Shown: positions 1 through 6,057 of the stretch, piece after piece
How the letters are laid out: each line of letters begins with the position of its first letter
Position numbering within the stretch: the first letter of the stretch is position 1
Source: Prochlorococcus marinus str. MIT 9215
GTDB lineage: Bacteria; Cyanobacteriota; Cyanobacteriia; PCC-6307; Cyanobiaceae
NCBI GenBank assembly: GCA_949486985.1
Contig: CATBLW010000225.1
Location: forward strand, 1 to 6,210
DNA length: 6,210 nucleotides
Direction: 5' to 3'
Program-made: the position numbers and the translations under genes
The notes under the pieces: generated by a model
What the model was told of the DNA's origin: nothing
The model's database searches: none
What the model saw: the letters and a program-made list of their open reading frames with translations, nothing else

Positions 1-51
1 CCCGTAGGCGTCGGGCTCGCTCTTCATTAACCAGTAGTTGGGCGTTGTCAT
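1..51 (-). CDS. EVE-domain protein, N-terminal fragment (cut by window edge)
   Basis: Reading the minus strand from an ATG at 51-49 gives 17 codons, MTTPNYWLMKSEPDAYG, still open at the left edge. The run YWLMKSEPDAYG is the characteristic first strand of the EVE domain (formerly DUF55, the thymocyte nuclear protein 1 family). This PUA-like fold is known to bind modified nucleotides in RNA or DNA. Full bacterial single-domain members are usually about 150 residues, so roughly nine tenths of the gene lies outside the window. No Shine-Dalgarno sequence precedes the ATG. A TTG lies three codons upstream in frame, but the ATG fits the family start better. The gene follows murD on the same strand after a 268-base gap, so it may have its own promoter. 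Family assignment rests only on this short conserved motif. Cellular role is unknown. Confidence 0.75.
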   Translation of the reverse strand, partial: MTTPNYWLMKSEPDAYG

Positions 52-319
52 GCGAGGCAATTTAGTCCAGCCTTGTTGAAACCAGGCTAGGCTTAAATAA
101 TAAGACAGACCGCTAGAGAATTGCCTTGGCTAGGCATGAATGGTTGAGAGAGTTGGGGCCATCTTTGCTCTTAGCAATTAAGTCAACAAGAATTGATCTG
201 GCGATTCGATTGTGCTTGTGTTGAGCGGAGATTTGTTTTGCTGTCCCTTCTGATCGTATCCGCATTTGTATTGTTTTTAGAGTGAATTTAAATCTGCTTA
301 TTTGGCTTGGCGTTTTTCT
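52..319. other. AT-rich intergenic spacer between murD and the EVE gene
   Basis: This 268-base stretch is visibly richer in A and T than the flanking genes. I see no RNA gene and no hairpin followed by a T-run that would end murD transcription. A 5-bp hairpin with a 3-base loop lies at 165-177 (TTGCT/AGCAA). An 8-base direct repeat, GGCTAGGC, occurs at 85-92 and 128-135. On the minus strand, TATTAT at 102-97 could be a -10 box for the EVE gene, but no -35 box stands at the right distance. A 50-codon open frame (265-113, minus strand) is treated under findings. It has no Shine-Dalgarno site and uses rare codons (ATA, AGA, CTA, CGA), so I do not call it a gene. Confidence 0.6.
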
Positions 320-1735
320 CTATCCCTCCGTGTGAATCGCTGGATTGTTTGCGTTTGAATCTGTAAGCATTGGATTGATAAGGCTGCGAAAATGTTCACC
401 ACGGGCCTCGAAATCTGGATATTGATCAAAGCTTGCACAGGCTGGAGAGAGCAGCAAGCTGGCCGCTTTTTGCTTGATGCCAAGAGGAATCGCCAGGTTC
501 ACGGCTTGATTGAGGTCATCGCAGCAGATCAGGTCTCCATTGAAGCCACAAGCTTCGATCAATCCTTGTAGTTCACTGGCGCCGCTGCCAAATAGAACCA
601 CGCTGGCTGCGCTCTGTTGCAGTTGCTTGAGCCAGCTGGAGGGATCGCCGTTTTTGGTTTGGCCTCCGGCGATTACTACGGCACTGGCTGGTACGGCTTT
701 AAGGCCAACGCAGGCAGCGTCGTAGTTGGTGGCTTTGCTGTCGTTGAACACGCTCATTCCATGCACCTTGCCAAGTCGCTCAAGACGATGGGGGACGCCT
801 GGGAAGGAACGCAGGCTGTTCTCTATCGCTTTTGCACTTAGGCCTGTTTGTAGGGCTGTTGCGGTAACCAAGAGCAGATTTTGGAGGTTGTGCTGGCCAG
901 GCATGGCCAGGACTGAGGAGTCAAAAAGCCTGCCGGATTGAGATTGAATGACTCCTTGGGCATCAATCCAAAGATCGTTGGCCTGCTCTGAGGAGCCAGG
1001 CCCTTCGCTGCTCACCCAAATGCCTCCCTCCCAGCTTGAACGCTGGTGGCGTAGATCTGGATCATCAGCATTGAAGATCCGGGTTGTGGATCGCTCCAGC
1101 AGTCCCCGTTTGATCTTGCGGTAAGCCGTCAGGGTGCCATGCCGTTCGAGGTGATCAGGTGTGAGGTTGGTCCAGATGCCGATGCGCGGAGCAATCTCAG
1201 GAGCCGCTTCAATTTGATAACTGCTCAGTTCCATCACCAGCCAGTTGGGCTGCTGTTGAGGCTGTTTCAGGCGAAGGGCGAGTTCAGTAGCTGAATGGCC
1301 CACATTCCCCGCCATGGGCGCTTTAAGGCCATTGGTCTCAAGTACATGGTTGATCAGGTGCGTCACAGTGGTTTTGCCATTCGTGCCTGTGATGCCAATC
1401 CAGGGAAGATGGCTGAGGCTGCGCCAGGCCACGGCGATCTCTCCCTCTGTCGCAATCCCTCGCTGCCGCAAGGCAATCAGTGTGGGGTGGTCCCAGGCAA
1501 TGCCAGGGCTAATCACCACGTTGTCAAGTTGGTCGAGGAAGGGGGTGAAGCTTGCAAGTTCCAGCGGCTTGCCAAGCTCTACATCGATGCCCTGTTGGCG
1601 TAGGTCAGCCGCTAATTCTTGCTGCTTGGCACCGTCTTTTTGTTCCAGCAGGGTGACGTGATGGCCTTCAGCATGCAGCAGCTTGGCTGCGCCGCTGCCG
1701 GAGCGTCCAATCCCCACGACCACGGTGCATGGCAT
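320..1735 (-). CDS. murD: UDP-N-acetylmuramoyl-L-alanine--D-glutamate ligase (MurD)
   Basis: MurD is the cytoplasmic Mur ligase that uses ATP to add D-glutamate to UDP-MurNAc-L-Ala, the second amino acid of the peptidoglycan stem. The protein has 471 residues, slightly longer than E. coli MurD (438). The first domain opens with a Rossmann-like VVVGIGRSGSGAA at 5-17. The central ATPase domain has the P-loop GTNGKTT at 117-123 (K121), ELSSYQIE at 169-176 and NLTPDHLERHG at 190-200. K209 aligns with the lysine that is carbamylated in E. coli MurD. GQHNLQN (280-286), PHRLE (315-319) and NDSKATN (331-337) mark the passage into the C-terminal domain, which ends with LLSPACASFDQY and FEARGEHF (428-449). 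The last 15 or so residues are a variable tail. All key motifs are intact. The start at 1735 is supported by AGGA seven bases upstream. The gene begins 27 bases after tRNA-Val on the same strand. Confidence 0.97.
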   Translation of the reverse strand: MPCTVVVGIGRSGSGAAKLLHAEGHHVTLLEQKDGAKQQELAADLRQQGIDVELGKPLELASFTPFLDQLDNVVISPGIAWDHPTLIALRQRGIATEGEIAVAWRSLSHLPWIGITGTNGKTTVTHLINHVLETNGLKAPMAGNVGHSATELALRLKQPQQQPNWLVMELSSYQIEAAPEIAPRIGIWTNLTPDHLERHGTLTAYRKIKRGLLERSTTRIFNADDPDLRHQRSSWEGGIWVSSEGPGSSEQANDLWIDAQGVIQSQSGRLFDSSVLAMPGQHNLQNLLLVTATALQTGLSAKAIENSLRSFPGVPHRLERLGKVHGMSVFNDSKATNYDAACVGLKAVPASAVVIAGGQTKNGDPSSWLKQLQQSAASVVLFGSGASELQGLIEACGFNGDLICCDDLNQAVNLAIPLGIKQKAASLLLSPACASFDQYPDFEARGEHFRSLINPMLTDSNANNPAIHTEG

Positions 1736-1742
1736 GAAAGAT

Positions 1743-1746
1743 TCCT
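1743..1746 (-). promoter_or_regulatory. Ribosome binding site of murD
   Basis: On the minus strand, AGGA (TCCT on the plus strand) ends seven bases before the murD ATG. This short but well-placed Shine-Dalgarno core supports the start at 1735. It lies in the 27-base spacer between tRNA-Val and murD, so it should stay with murD after the tRNA is cut from a shared transcript. Confidence 0.55.
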
Positions 1747-1762
1747 GTCCTAGCTTGAGAAG

Positions 1763-1834
1763 TGGGCGATACTGGAATCGAACCAGTGACTCCTACCGTG
1801 TCAAGGTAGTGCTCTACCTCTGAGCTAATCGCCC
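1763..1834 (-). tRNA. tRNA-Val (anticodon GAC)
   Basis: Read on the minus strand, the 72 bases fold as a complete cloverleaf. The acceptor stem is GGGCGAT/ATCGCCC with discriminator A. The D-arm is GCTC/GAGC around AGAGGTA. The anticodon stem is CTACC/GGTAG around TTGACAC, placing GAC at positions 34-36. The T-arm is ACTGG/CCAGT around TTCGATT. GAC reads the valine codons GUC and GUU. The 3' CCA is not encoded, because the bases after the discriminator read CT, so it must be added after 3' trimming. The gene sits between the S4-protein gene and murD, all on the same strand. A TTGAGA resembling a -35 box lies upstream in the 76-base gap, but no good -10 box follows it. The tRNA may therefore be read from upstream. 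Confidence 0.97.
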
Positions 1835-1836
1835 GC

Positions 1837-1860
1837 CAGACACATCGAGCAGATGTGCTG
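1837..1860 (-). other. Hairpin just upstream of tRNA-Val
   Basis: An inverted repeat CACATC / GATGTG (1841-1846 and 1852-1857) surrounds a 5-base loop. It extends by three more pairs (CAG 1837-1839 with CTG 1858-1860) past one unpaired A at 1840. In the minus-strand transcript its base is two nucleotides from the 5' end of the mature tRNA. No T-run follows on either strand, so it is not a standard intrinsic terminator. It could be a processing or leader structure. The repeat is seen directly; the function is inference. Confidence 0.45.
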
Positions 1861-1910
1861 TGACCAGAGGAAGGTCTCAAGGGAAGCTAGCAGCTTGGGG
1901 CACTGCCACC

Positions 1911-2699
1911 TCATCGCCGCAGCATTTCAACTCGCCAGCGTTGGCGTTTGGTGAGGTTCATGGCCAGCACCTCGACAGTGCCGCGATCCTGAAGTTGTAG
2001 GCGATCACCGACCACCAACTCACGGCTTGCTTGGCGGATCGGTTCCCAATTGAGGCGAAGACGACCTTCCTTGATTTGACTCACAACCTTGGCTCTCGAT
2101 AGCCCGAAGCCAGCCGAGGCGATGGCATCCAAACGGCAAGACGCTTCGACGCTATTCAAATGTCGTTCCAGGCGTGCAGCGGGCAGCTGCAGTTGCGCAA
2201 TGCTGACGGCTTCGCAGTGGATTTCTACATCTCTAACCCTGCCCTTTAGGCCGTTGAGCTTTTGGGCTAATTCAGGTGTGCATAGAGCTTGCGCTCCCCT
2301 GTCGCCTCGTATCCAGATGTCGCCTAAGTCTTCCTGTTGAGCCCCCATGGCCTCGAGGGCCATGCAGATGTCTGATGGTTTGATGGGGTCAAACAGAAAA
2401 TTGCCTTCCACTAGCAAGCCAGCGATAGGGGAGGGCTCCATGGTTGAGGGGGCTTGGTCCTCGCTGCGGCAGCAGCGCAGTCGCTGACGTTCGGCGCCTG
2501 GATGGCCACCGTCGGCTTGCCAATGCAGATCAGTTAGAGCCGCAAGGCGATCGAGAGCATCCTCACGGGCGGGAGCGGAAAGGAAAGGGCTCCAGAGAGG
2601 TTGCCAGGAGCGCAGCACGGTGTCGGCTTGAACCAGAAGCTGTTCCATCGTTTCTGGTTCTTTGCAGCCCTTGAGCAGCTGCTGCCGCGGCAAAATCAC
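1911..2699 (-). CDS. S4-domain RNA-binding protein, YlmH-like ('photosystem II S4 domain protein')
   Basis: This 262-residue protein belongs to the cyanobacterial and plastid YlmH-like family, often annotated as photosystem II S4 domain protein. The N-terminus, LPRQQLLKG (3-11), matches the usual family start. A middle region carries GGHPGAERQRLR (64-75), the counterpart of the GG-P-AER signature of YlmH. The C-terminal S4 domain (about 189-246) includes LDAIASAGFGLSRAKVVSQIKEG-type sequence and the typical late VVGDRLQL. S4 domains bind structured RNA, and bacterial YlmH acts in ribosome-linked quality control. The photosystem II link comes from the family name and nothing in this sequence proves it. 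The start is GTG at 2699, whose bases overlap the TGA stop of the upstream gene. The only upstream purine-rich motif is AAGG, eleven bases away, so translational coupling is likely. An internal ATG at residue 18 would remove the conserved N-terminus. Confidence 0.9.
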   Translation of the reverse strand: MILPRQQLLKGCKEPETMEQLLVQADTVLRSWQPLWSPFLSAPAREDALDRLAALTDLHWQADGGHPGAERQRLRCCRSEDQAPSTMEPSPIAGLLVEGNFLFDPIKPSDICMALEAMGAQQEDLGDIWIRGDRGAQALCTPELAQKLNGLKGRVRDVEIHCEAVSIAQLQLPAARLERHLNSVEASCRLDAIASAGFGLSRAKVVSQIKEGRLRLNWEPIRQASRELVVGDRLQLQDRGTVEVLAMNLTKRQRWRVEMLRR

Positions 2700-3274
2700 A
2701 GATCACTGAGCCTTGTAACAGCAATGGGTTTGAACTGCTGAACGACTTTCCAGTTCAGATCAATACCCATGGGTGTCTCCAGAACCAATAGCCAGCGACC
2801 CTCTTGATTGCGTTTACGCATGAGGCGGACGTCCTCAGCATTCTCGGGGTTAACACTGGCGGCAGATGCATAGCTGCCAATCCAGCCGGAGATCAAGCCG
2901 ACCAGTCCACCAACGAGCGGTTCGCCCACGGTCCCGAAGCGAGCGAAGGTATCCAGCCCAGTGATTTTGGTGGTGAGTACACCGCCAACCAAACCAAAGG
3001 GCAGCAGCCAGAACGCCATGATGCGCTGGTGTTTCTGACGGGCCAGCTTGGGGGTCAGAATTTCAACCGTATTGATTTCAACAGGCTGGAGATCGATGCT
3101 GGTTGCCGTTGATTTTTTGTCAGCTTCTTTTGTGCTGGGTTCCGTGTTTTCCGTTTTGTTCGTGGCAGGCCTGACCAGTTGAGATGAAACCAGAGGCGTG
3201 CCGGCTTCGCGCAGCTGCGCATTGAGTTGATCTGCAGCAGTTCGCTCATTCAGCACAACAACGCAAATGGACAT
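2696..3274 (-). CDS. Conserved cyanobacterial hypothetical protein with two membrane segments
   Basis: I do not recognise a named function, although the second half resembles a conserved hypothetical protein found across cyanobacteria. The 192 residues fall into clear parts. A short folded-looking start (1-25, MSICVVVLNERT...) is followed by a polar, probably disordered linker rich in T, E, K and S (about 35-60). A basic stretch, KLARQKHQR (76-84), leads into two hydrophobic segments at about 86-101 and 119-139. Both contain small-residue and glycine spacing (GLVGG, GGLVGLISG) suited to tight helix packing. A charged tail follows, with RLMRKRNQEGRWLLVLETP (150-168). There is no signal peptide at the start, so insertion as an integral hairpin is likely. 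The start at 3274 is fixed by GAGGAG seven bases upstream; a TTG five codons earlier lies inside that site. The stop overlaps the S4 gene start by four bases. Confidence 0.8.
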   Translation of the reverse strand: MSICVVVLNERTAADQLNAQLREAGTPLVSSQLVRPATNKTENTEPSTKEADKKSTATSIDLQPVEINTVEILTPKLARQKHQRIMAFWLLPFGLVGGVLTTKITGLDTFARFGTVGEPLVGGLVGLISGWIGSYASAASVNPENAEDVRLMRKRNQEGRWLLVLETPMGIDLNWKVVQQFKPIAVTRLSDL

Positions 3275-3281
3275 GCGGCAA

Positions 3282-3287
3282 CTCCTC
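3282..3287 (-). promoter_or_regulatory. Strong ribosome binding site that fixes the hypothetical-protein start
   Basis: GAGGAG on the minus strand ends seven bases before the ATG at 3274. It is the best Shine-Dalgarno match in the window. A longer reading frame could begin at the TTG at 3289, but that codon sits partly within the ribosome binding site, so the ATG is the better start. Confidence 0.85.
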
Positions 3288-3289
3288 AA

Positions 3290-3297
3290 TCACGTGA
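3290..3297. other. Perfect 8-bp palindrome TCACGTGA in the divergent intergenic region
   Basis: TCACGTGA is its own reverse complement and lies directly upstream of the ribosome binding site of the minus-strand hypothetical gene, within the 104-bp space shared with serA. The symmetry does not extend to the next base on either side. It could be part of an operator, but an 8-bp palindrome may arise by chance, and I cannot tie it to a known regulator. Confidence 0.25.
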
Positions 3298-3320
3298 ATT
3301 CTGAACCGTGTTCCCTGATC

Positions 3321-3350
3321 TTGATGGCAAGGAACATGTAGCTCTATACA
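3321..3350 (+). promoter_or_regulatory. Candidate promoter of serA
   Basis: TTGATG (3321-3326) and TATACA (3345-3350) are 18 bases apart and each matches the sigma-70 consensus at four of six positions. Transcription would start near 3357, giving a leader of about 20 bases before the serA ATG. The placement is good but the boxes are only moderate matches, and no Shine-Dalgarno motif follows. Confidence 0.35.
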
Positions 3351-3378
3351 GTGCCGTGCGGCAGTCTTACGCCTGGTG

Positions 3379-4965
3379 ATGACGAAAGTTCTAGTTTCAG
3401 ATCCCATTGATCAGGCGGGGATCGACATCCTTAGCCAAGTGGCTCAGGTGGATCAACGGACTGGGCTCTCCCCTGAGGAGCTCAAAAGCATCATCGGCGA
3501 CTATGACGCCTTGATGATTCGTTCCGGCACCCAGGTGACGGCGGATCTGATTGAGGCGGCTGAGCGCCTGCGCATTATTGGTCGGGCTGGCGTAGGCGTC
3601 GACAACGTTGATGTGCCGATGGCCACGCAGCGGGGAGTGCTGGTGGTGAATTCTCCGGAGGGGAACACCATCGCAGCAGCTGAGCATGCGTTGACACTTT
3701 TGCTTTCGCTATCGCGGCATGTGCCTCAGGCCCATGCCAGCACCATGGCAGGGGGATGGGACCGCAAGAAATATGTGGGCAATGAGCTTTATAAGAAGGT
3801 TCTCGGTGTTGTTGGTCTTGGCAAGATCGGCTCCCATGTGGCAAAGGTCGCCAAGGCCATGGGGATGGATGTGATGGCCTATGACCCGTTCATTTCCGCT
3901 GATCGTGCCCAGCAGATGCAGGTGCGATTGTCCACGCTTGAAGGGCTCTTTGAGCAGGCTGATTACATCACCCTGCACTTGCCTCGCACGCCTGATACAG
4001 AAAATCTGGTGAATGCGGAGTTATTGGCAACGATGAAACCCACCGCAAGGATTGTGAATTGTGCGCGTGGTGGAATTGTTGATGAGCCTGCCCTGGCAGA
4101 AGCCTTGAAATCGGGGGTGATTGGTGGGGCCGCACTGGATGTCTATGCCAAGGAGCCATTGGCCGCTGATTCACCGTTGCGATCTGTTCAGGAACGTTTG
4201 ATTCTCACGCCCCATCTTGGTGCTTCTACGGAGGAGGCTCAGGAAAATGTGGCCACTGATGTTGCGGAGCAGATTCGTGATGTGCTGCTCGGCTTGCCGG
4301 CGCGTAGTGCTGTGAACATTCCTGGCCTGAGTGCCGAAATCATGGAGCGGCTCAAGCCCCATTTGCAGTTGGCCGAGACTCTCGGGCTGCTGGTGAGCCA
4401 GCTTTCTGGAGGACAGGTTCAGGAGCTTGAGGTTCGCTTGCAGGGAGAGTTCGCCGAGCATCCATCTCAGCCTTTGGTTGTTGCGGCCTTAAAGGGCTTG
4501 TTAAGCCACGCCCTGGGGGATCGGATCAATTATGTGAACGCAGCCCTTGAAGCGAAAGGACGCGGCATTCATGTGCTCGAGGTTAAAGATGAGGCCAGTC
4601 AGGATTTCGCGGCAGGTTCACTGCAACTCACCATTCGTGGTGATCAAGGTGGCCATAGCGTCACAGGCGCAGTGTTTGCCGATAGCGATCTGCGCATTAC
4701 CAGTATTGATGAATTCCCGGTCAACGTTTCACCCAGCAAGCACATGCTGTTCACCCGACACCGGGACATGCCAGGAATCATTGGCCATCTCGGCTCATTG
4801 CTTGGGGAGCACAACGTCAACATTGCCTCGATGCAAGTTGGGCGACGCATCGTTCGCGGTGATGCCGTGATGGTGTTGAGCATTGATGACCCGATCCCAT
4901 CCAGCTTGCTTGCCAGCCTTCATGAGATTGAAGGCATCAAAGAAGCCCATCCGGTCACTCTCTGA
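3379..4965 (+). CDS. serA: D-3-phosphoglycerate dehydrogenase (SerA), long form with ACT domain
   Basis: SerA oxidises 3-phosphoglycerate to 3-phosphohydroxypyruvate with NAD+, the first step of the phosphorylated serine pathway in the cytoplasm. From the ATG at 3379 the protein has 528 residues, the usual length of the long form. The catalytic part (about 1-315) has the nucleotide-binding GLGKIG at 146-151 with D169 at the end of the following strand. The expected catalytic triad is R230 (NCARGG), E259 (AKEP) and H279 (LTPHLGAST). An intervening allosteric domain (about 320-450) is followed by a C-terminal ACT domain (about 454-528) with RDMPGIIGHLGSLLGEHNVN-type sequence, probably for serine feedback. 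The start is ambiguous by one codon: a GTG at 3376 adjoins the ATG. MTKVLVSDPID is the usual family start, so I use the ATG. No Shine-Dalgarno site is visible. prmA follows 14 bases after the stop. Confidence 0.97.
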   Translation: MTKVLVSDPIDQAGIDILSQVAQVDQRTGLSPEELKSIIGDYDALMIRSGTQVTADLIEAAERLRIIGRAGVGVDNVDVPMATQRGVLVVNSPEGNTIAAAEHALTLLLSLSRHVPQAHASTMAGGWDRKKYVGNELYKKVLGVVGLGKIGSHVAKVAKAMGMDVMAYDPFISADRAQQMQVRLSTLEGLFEQADYITLHLPRTPDTENLVNAELLATMKPTARIVNCARGGIVDEPALAEALKSGVIGGAALDVYAKEPLAADSPLRSVQERLILTPHLGASTEEAQENVATDVAEQIRDVLLGLPARSAVNIPGLSAEIMERLKPHLQLAETLGLLVSQLSGGQVQELEVRLQGEFAEHPSQPLVVAALKGLLSHALGDRINYVNAALEAKGRGIHVLEVKDEASQDFAAGSLQLTIRGDQGGHSVTGAVFADSDLRITSIDEFPVNVSPSKHMLFTRHRDMPGIIGHLGSLLGEHNVNIASMQVGRRIVRGDAVMVLSIDDPIPSSLLASLHEIEGIKEAHPVTL

Positions 4966-4979
4966 TTCACATTGGTCTG

Positions 4980-5894
4980 ATGACGTCTTCTGTGAAAGCT
5001 TGCTGGTGGCGTCTCTCCTTGCCCATATCGCCTGATCTGGAGGAGTCGCTGCTCTGGAAATTGGCAGATATGGGCTTGCATCGGGTGGCTGTGCAACATG
5101 CACCTGAGACTCCCGCCCAACGCACCTTGCTGGTTTGGTTGCCAGCCTTTGAGTGGCCCGAGCAGGAGCGAGATCATTTGATCGCCAGCCTTTGCCCTTT
5201 GGCGGAAGTCTTTGGCGTAACGCTGGCTCCGCCTCGTTGGGATGAAGTTGCCGATGAAGATTGGAGCTTGAGTTGGAAGCAGCATTGGCAACCGGACCCT
5301 GTGGGCCAGCGGCTGTTGATCCTTCCTGCATGGTTGGAGTTGCCTGCGGAATACAGCGACCGTCTGGTCCTGCGGATGGACCCCGGAGCAGCCTTTGGCA
5401 GTGGTAGTCATCCAACTACGCGCCTTTGCTTGGAGGCATTGGAACGGAACCCCCCGCTTGGTTTGAGAGTGGCGGATCTTGGTTGTGGGAGTGGAATTCT
5501 TGGTTTGGCCTCTATTGGGCTTGGTGCTCAAGCCGTTGTTGCTGCTGATACCGACTCCCTAGCCGTGCGCTCTACAACCGAAAATGCCGCTTTAAATGGC
5601 CTCAGCGAGCATCAGCTGAGTGTTGAGCTTGGCTCGGCGGATGCGTTGGAGGCTCTGTTGTCAGGGGCGCCTGCTGATCTGCTGCTTTGCAACATCCTGG
5701 CGCCTGTGATTGAGGCCCTCGCTCCAAGTTTTGATCGGCTTTTGAGCAAGCGTGGCCGCGGCCTTTTGAGTGGCTTGTTGGTGGATCAGGCTCCCAGGCT
5801 GATCACTGTTTTGAATGGGTTGGGATGGCAGGTTGATGGCCAGTTTGAGCAGGGCCGCTGGGGGTTGCTAAATATCTCCAAATCCAGAACTTAA
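4980..5894 (+). CDS. prmA: Ribosomal protein L11 methyltransferase (PrmA)
   Basis: PrmA uses S-adenosylmethionine to methylate ribosomal protein L11 at several amino groups. The 304 residues match the usual length of about 290-300. The N-terminal substrate-recognition part starts with CWWRLSLPIS (8-17). It is followed by the linker signature DEDWSLSWKQHWQP (92-105). The methyltransferase domain has MDPGAAFGSGSHPTT (133-147), motif I ADLGCGSGILG (165-175), an acidic residue at D190 at the end of the next strand, and LLCNILAPV (235-243), the counterpart of the NILA motif. All expected motifs are present. The ATG at 4980 is the only sensible start because the next methionine is at residue 31, inside the conserved fold. 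No clear Shine-Dalgarno site is seen. The 14-base gap after serA, with no room for a promoter, suggests co-transcription and possibly ribosome re-initiation. Confidence 0.96.
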   Translation: MTSSVKACWWRLSLPISPDLEESLLWKLADMGLHRVAVQHAPETPAQRTLLVWLPAFEWPEQERDHLIASLCPLAEVFGVTLAPPRWDEVADEDWSLSWKQHWQPDPVGQRLLILPAWLELPAEYSDRLVLRMDPGAAFGSGSHPTTRLCLEALERNPPLGLRVADLGCGSGILGLASIGLGAQAVVAADTDSLAVRSTTENAALNGLSEHQLSVELGSADALEALLSGAPADLLLCNILAPVIEALAPSFDRLLSKRGRGLLSGLLVDQAPRLITVLNGLGWQVDGQFEQGRWGLLNISKSRT

Positions 5895-6057
5895 AGGCAT
5901 CTTTTATAAGCAATGCTTATTGGTGTGTATCTTTTGATAGGGCTTTCTGCCTCAAGCGGCTGGATTGGACCAAAGCGACTTTTGCCGAGGTAGGAAGGGG
6001 CGACTCAGGGGCCTTGCAACCTCTGGGGTTCTGTGTGTTTCCATCCATCTCCATCCC
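5895..6057. other. Intergenic spacer and leader between prmA and petF
   Basis: This 163-base spacer must hold the end of the serA-prmA unit and the promoter of petF, unless petF is read through. I find no GC-rich hairpin with a T-run and no convincing pair of -35 and -10 boxes. TTGGAC at 5965-5970 with TAGGAA at 5991-5996 is the best pairing, but its 20-base spacing is too long. The last 20 bases before the petF ATG are pyrimidine-rich and hold CCATC three times (6041, 6045 and 6051), with no Shine-Dalgarno motif. Confidence 0.55.
5906..5920. other. AT-rich 15-base palindrome after prmA
   Basis: ATAAGCA and TGCTTAT flank a single central A, a perfect inverted repeat 11 bases after the prmA stop. 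As RNA it would form five pairs around a 5-base loop. The following sequence is not a T-run, so it is a poor intrinsic terminator. As DNA it could be a protein-binding site upstream of petF. It does not match the Fur box well. Confidence 0.35.

Noticed and set aside
85..135. Direct repeat GGCTAGGC at 85-92 and 128-135
   Set aside because: Two 8-base copies in a 268-base spacer may well be chance; no further copies or symmetry were seen.
165..177. TTGCT/AGCAA hairpin as a murD terminator
   Set aside because: The stem has five pairs with an AT-rich end and no T-run follows on either strand.
1295..1661. Two plus-strand frames of about 100 codons inside murD
   Set aside because: They lie wholly within murD, overlap each other in different frames and show no domain or ribosome binding site.
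1668..1880. 70-codon minus-strand frame across tRNA-Val
   Set aside because: It reads through the tRNA and into the murD start in another frame; the SNPVSPT-like part is just the translated tRNA.
3275..3289. Five-codon N-terminal extension of the hypothetical protein from TTG at 3289
   Set aside because: The TTG overlaps the strong GAGGAG ribosome binding site of the ATG at 3274, so the extension would need an unseen upstream site.
4795..5415. 206-codon open frame antisense to the serA end and the prmA start
   Set aside because: Its opposite strand carries intact serA and prmA with all motifs. The translation shows no domain, and a second antisense frame (4920-5531) of similar length overlaps it, as expected for shadows in this base composition.
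4920..5531. 203-codon open frame antisense to prmA
   Set aside because: It is a shadow of prmA with no recognisable domain, it has no ribosome binding site, and it competes with another antisense frame.
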